Shown here one piece after another: positions 14,851-15,664 of a stretch of DNA of 15,664 nt. Location of the stretch: positions 1 through 15,664 of the forward strand of contig CAMLHU010000016.1 of the NCBI GenBank assembly GCA_946479825.1. The letters are read 5' to 3'. The first letter of the stretch is position 1. Each line of letters begins with the position of its first letter. The notes under the pieces are model-generated. The model was not told where the DNA came from and searched no databases. It worked only from the letters and a program-made list of their open reading frames with translations. The position numbers and the translations under genes are program-made. Source of the stretch: an uncultured Gemmatimonadota bacterium. Lineage in GTDB: Bacteria; Gemmatimonadota; Gemmatimonadetes; Gemmatimonadales; GWC2-71-9.

Positions 14851-15664
14851 ATGAGCACCCCCACCCCGTCCCGCCGGGTCGCCCTGGGCCTGGTCCAGAT
14901 GCGCTGCGACGCCGACCCCGCCGCCAACCTGGCCCGCGTCACCGGGCGCATCCGCGAGGCCGCGCGCCGCGGCGCCAACGTCGTGTGCACCCAGGAGCTC
15001 TTCCGGAGCGAGTACTTCTGCCAGCGCGAAGACCACGAGTTCTTCAAGCTGGCCGAGCCGATCCCGGGGCCCAGCACCGAGGCGCTGACGGCCCTCGCCC
15101 GGGAGCTCGGCATCGTCATCGTCGGGTCGCTGTTCGAGAAGCGGGCGGAAGGGCTCTACCACAACACCGCCGTGATCATCGACGCGGACGGCCGGCTGCT
15201 CGGCAAGTACCGCAAGATGCACATCCCCGACGACCCGGCCTATTACGAGAAGTTCTACTTCACCCCCGGCGACCTCGGCTTCCGCGCCTGGGACACCCGG
15301 TTCGGCCGGATCGGCGTGCTGGTCTGCTGGGACCAGTGGTATCCCGAGGCGGCCCGGCTCACGGCCCTGCAGGGCGCCGAGATCCTGTTCTATCCCACCG
15401 CTATCGGCTGGCACCCGTCGGAGAAGGCCGAGTTCGGCAACGCGCAGCGCGACGCGTGGGAGACCATCCAGCGCGGCCACGCCATCGCGAACGGCGTGTA
15501 CGTGGCGGCGGTGAACCGGGTCGGCCACGAAGGGCCGAAGGACGCGGGGATCGAATTCTGGGGGAACACCTTCGTGGCCGACCCGGTCGGCGTGGTGCTC
15601 CACCGCTCGGGACAGCAGGAAGAGGTCGTGGTGGTGGAAGTGGACCTGGCCCGGGTGGACGTGC
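14851..15664 (+). CDS. aguB: N-carbamoylputrescine amidase (3' end outside window)
   Basis: Carbon-nitrogen hydrolase (nitrilase superfamily) that converts N-carbamoylputrescine to putrescine, CO2 and ammonia, the last step of the agmatine route of polyamine synthesis; cytoplasmic. The 271 visible codons cover nearly the whole protein (relatives are about 290-300 residues). The catalytic triad is visible: E49 in CTQELF, K122 in YRKMHIPDDP and C159 in VCWDQWYPEAARL. The segments YFCQREDHEFFKLAEPIPGPST, YYEKFYFTPGDLGF, YPTAIGWHP and QRGHAIANGVYVAAVNRVG are specific to the AguB group rather than general nitrilases. The ATG at 14851 gives the usual N-terminus (VALGLVQMRCDAD); TAGTTT lies 7 nt upstream and there is no Shine-Dalgarno. 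An agmatine deiminase gene (aguA) would be expected nearby, perhaps just beyond the window. Confidence 0.95.
   Translation, partial: MSTPTPSRRVALGLVQMRCDADPAANLARVTGRIREAARRGANVVCTQELFRSEYFCQREDHEFFKLAEPIPGPSTEALTALARELGIVIVGSLFEKRAEGLYHNTAVIIDADGRLLGKYRKMHIPDDPAYYEKFYFTPGDLGFRAWDTRFGRIGVLVCWDQWYPEAARLTALQGAEILFYPTAIGWHPSEKAEFGNAQRDAWETIQRGHAIANGVYVAAVNRVGHEGPKDAGIEFWGNTFVADPVGVVLHRSGQQEEVVVVEVDLARVDV

Noticed and set aside
14386..15603. Long minus-strand frames opposite aguB
   Set aside because: aguB on the plus strand has a complete catalytic triad and family motifs; the opposite frames are compositional shadows.

Overview
This is a high-GC bacterial chromosome segment with closely packed housekeeping genes. 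I see no insertion sequences, phage genes, tRNA/rRNA genes or CRISPR array. The gene set (primary-type sigma factor, three-subunit proton-translocating transhydrogenase, AcnA-type aconitase, TIGR03545/TIGR03546 envelope pair, secreted sorbosone-dehydrogenase-like protein, many exported proteins ending their signals in A-x-A-Q) suggests a Gram-negative soil or sediment bacterium, perhaps Gemmatimonadota. That assignment is inference from protein style only.

Layout. 1-1028 (+): 3' part of aconitase, then a strong hairpin terminator shared with the convergent sigma-70 gene (1112-2002, -). The sigma gene has a near-consensus promoter at 2076-2104, bracketed exactly by a 7-bp inverted repeat. 2105-2382 has no gene but holds two GC hairpins. 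2383-3066 (-) is a small secreted protein. 3087-5875 (-) is pntAA-pntAB-pntB. 5951-10433 (-) is a four-gene run, in transcription order: peroxiredoxin-like protein, TIGR03546, TIGR03545, M61 peptidase lacking its usual PDZ domain. 10518-11753 (-) is a sorbosone-dehydrogenase-like protein. 11828-13504 (+) is ettA, 13619-14794 (-) a probable outer-membrane protein, and 14851-end (+) aguB, running off the window.

The most interesting item is the peroxiredoxin at 9882-10433. Its frame is split by one in-frame TGA exactly where the peroxidatic cysteine should be (T-K-G-TGA-T-V-Q). A perfect 7-bp stem with an 8-nt loop follows at the distance expected of a bacterial SECIS element, and the predicted mature protein has no cysteine at all. 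The best reading is a secreted, single-selenocysteine peroxiredoxin. By contrast, ettA carries an in-frame amber TAG at codon 409, where a conserved glutamate is expected; this looks like a nonsense mutation or a base error.

A second pattern is a degenerate 7-bp tandem repeat (sense consensus NGGTGAA / NGGTRAG) at the 3' ends of three neighbouring genes, always in the gene's sense orientation and always supplying the stop codon. Because 7 is not a multiple of 3, three intact units place TGA/TAA in all three frames. Three genes without a Shine-Dalgarno (ettA, the outer-membrane protein, aguB) have a TANNNT box 7-9 nt before ATG, suggesting leaderless transcripts.
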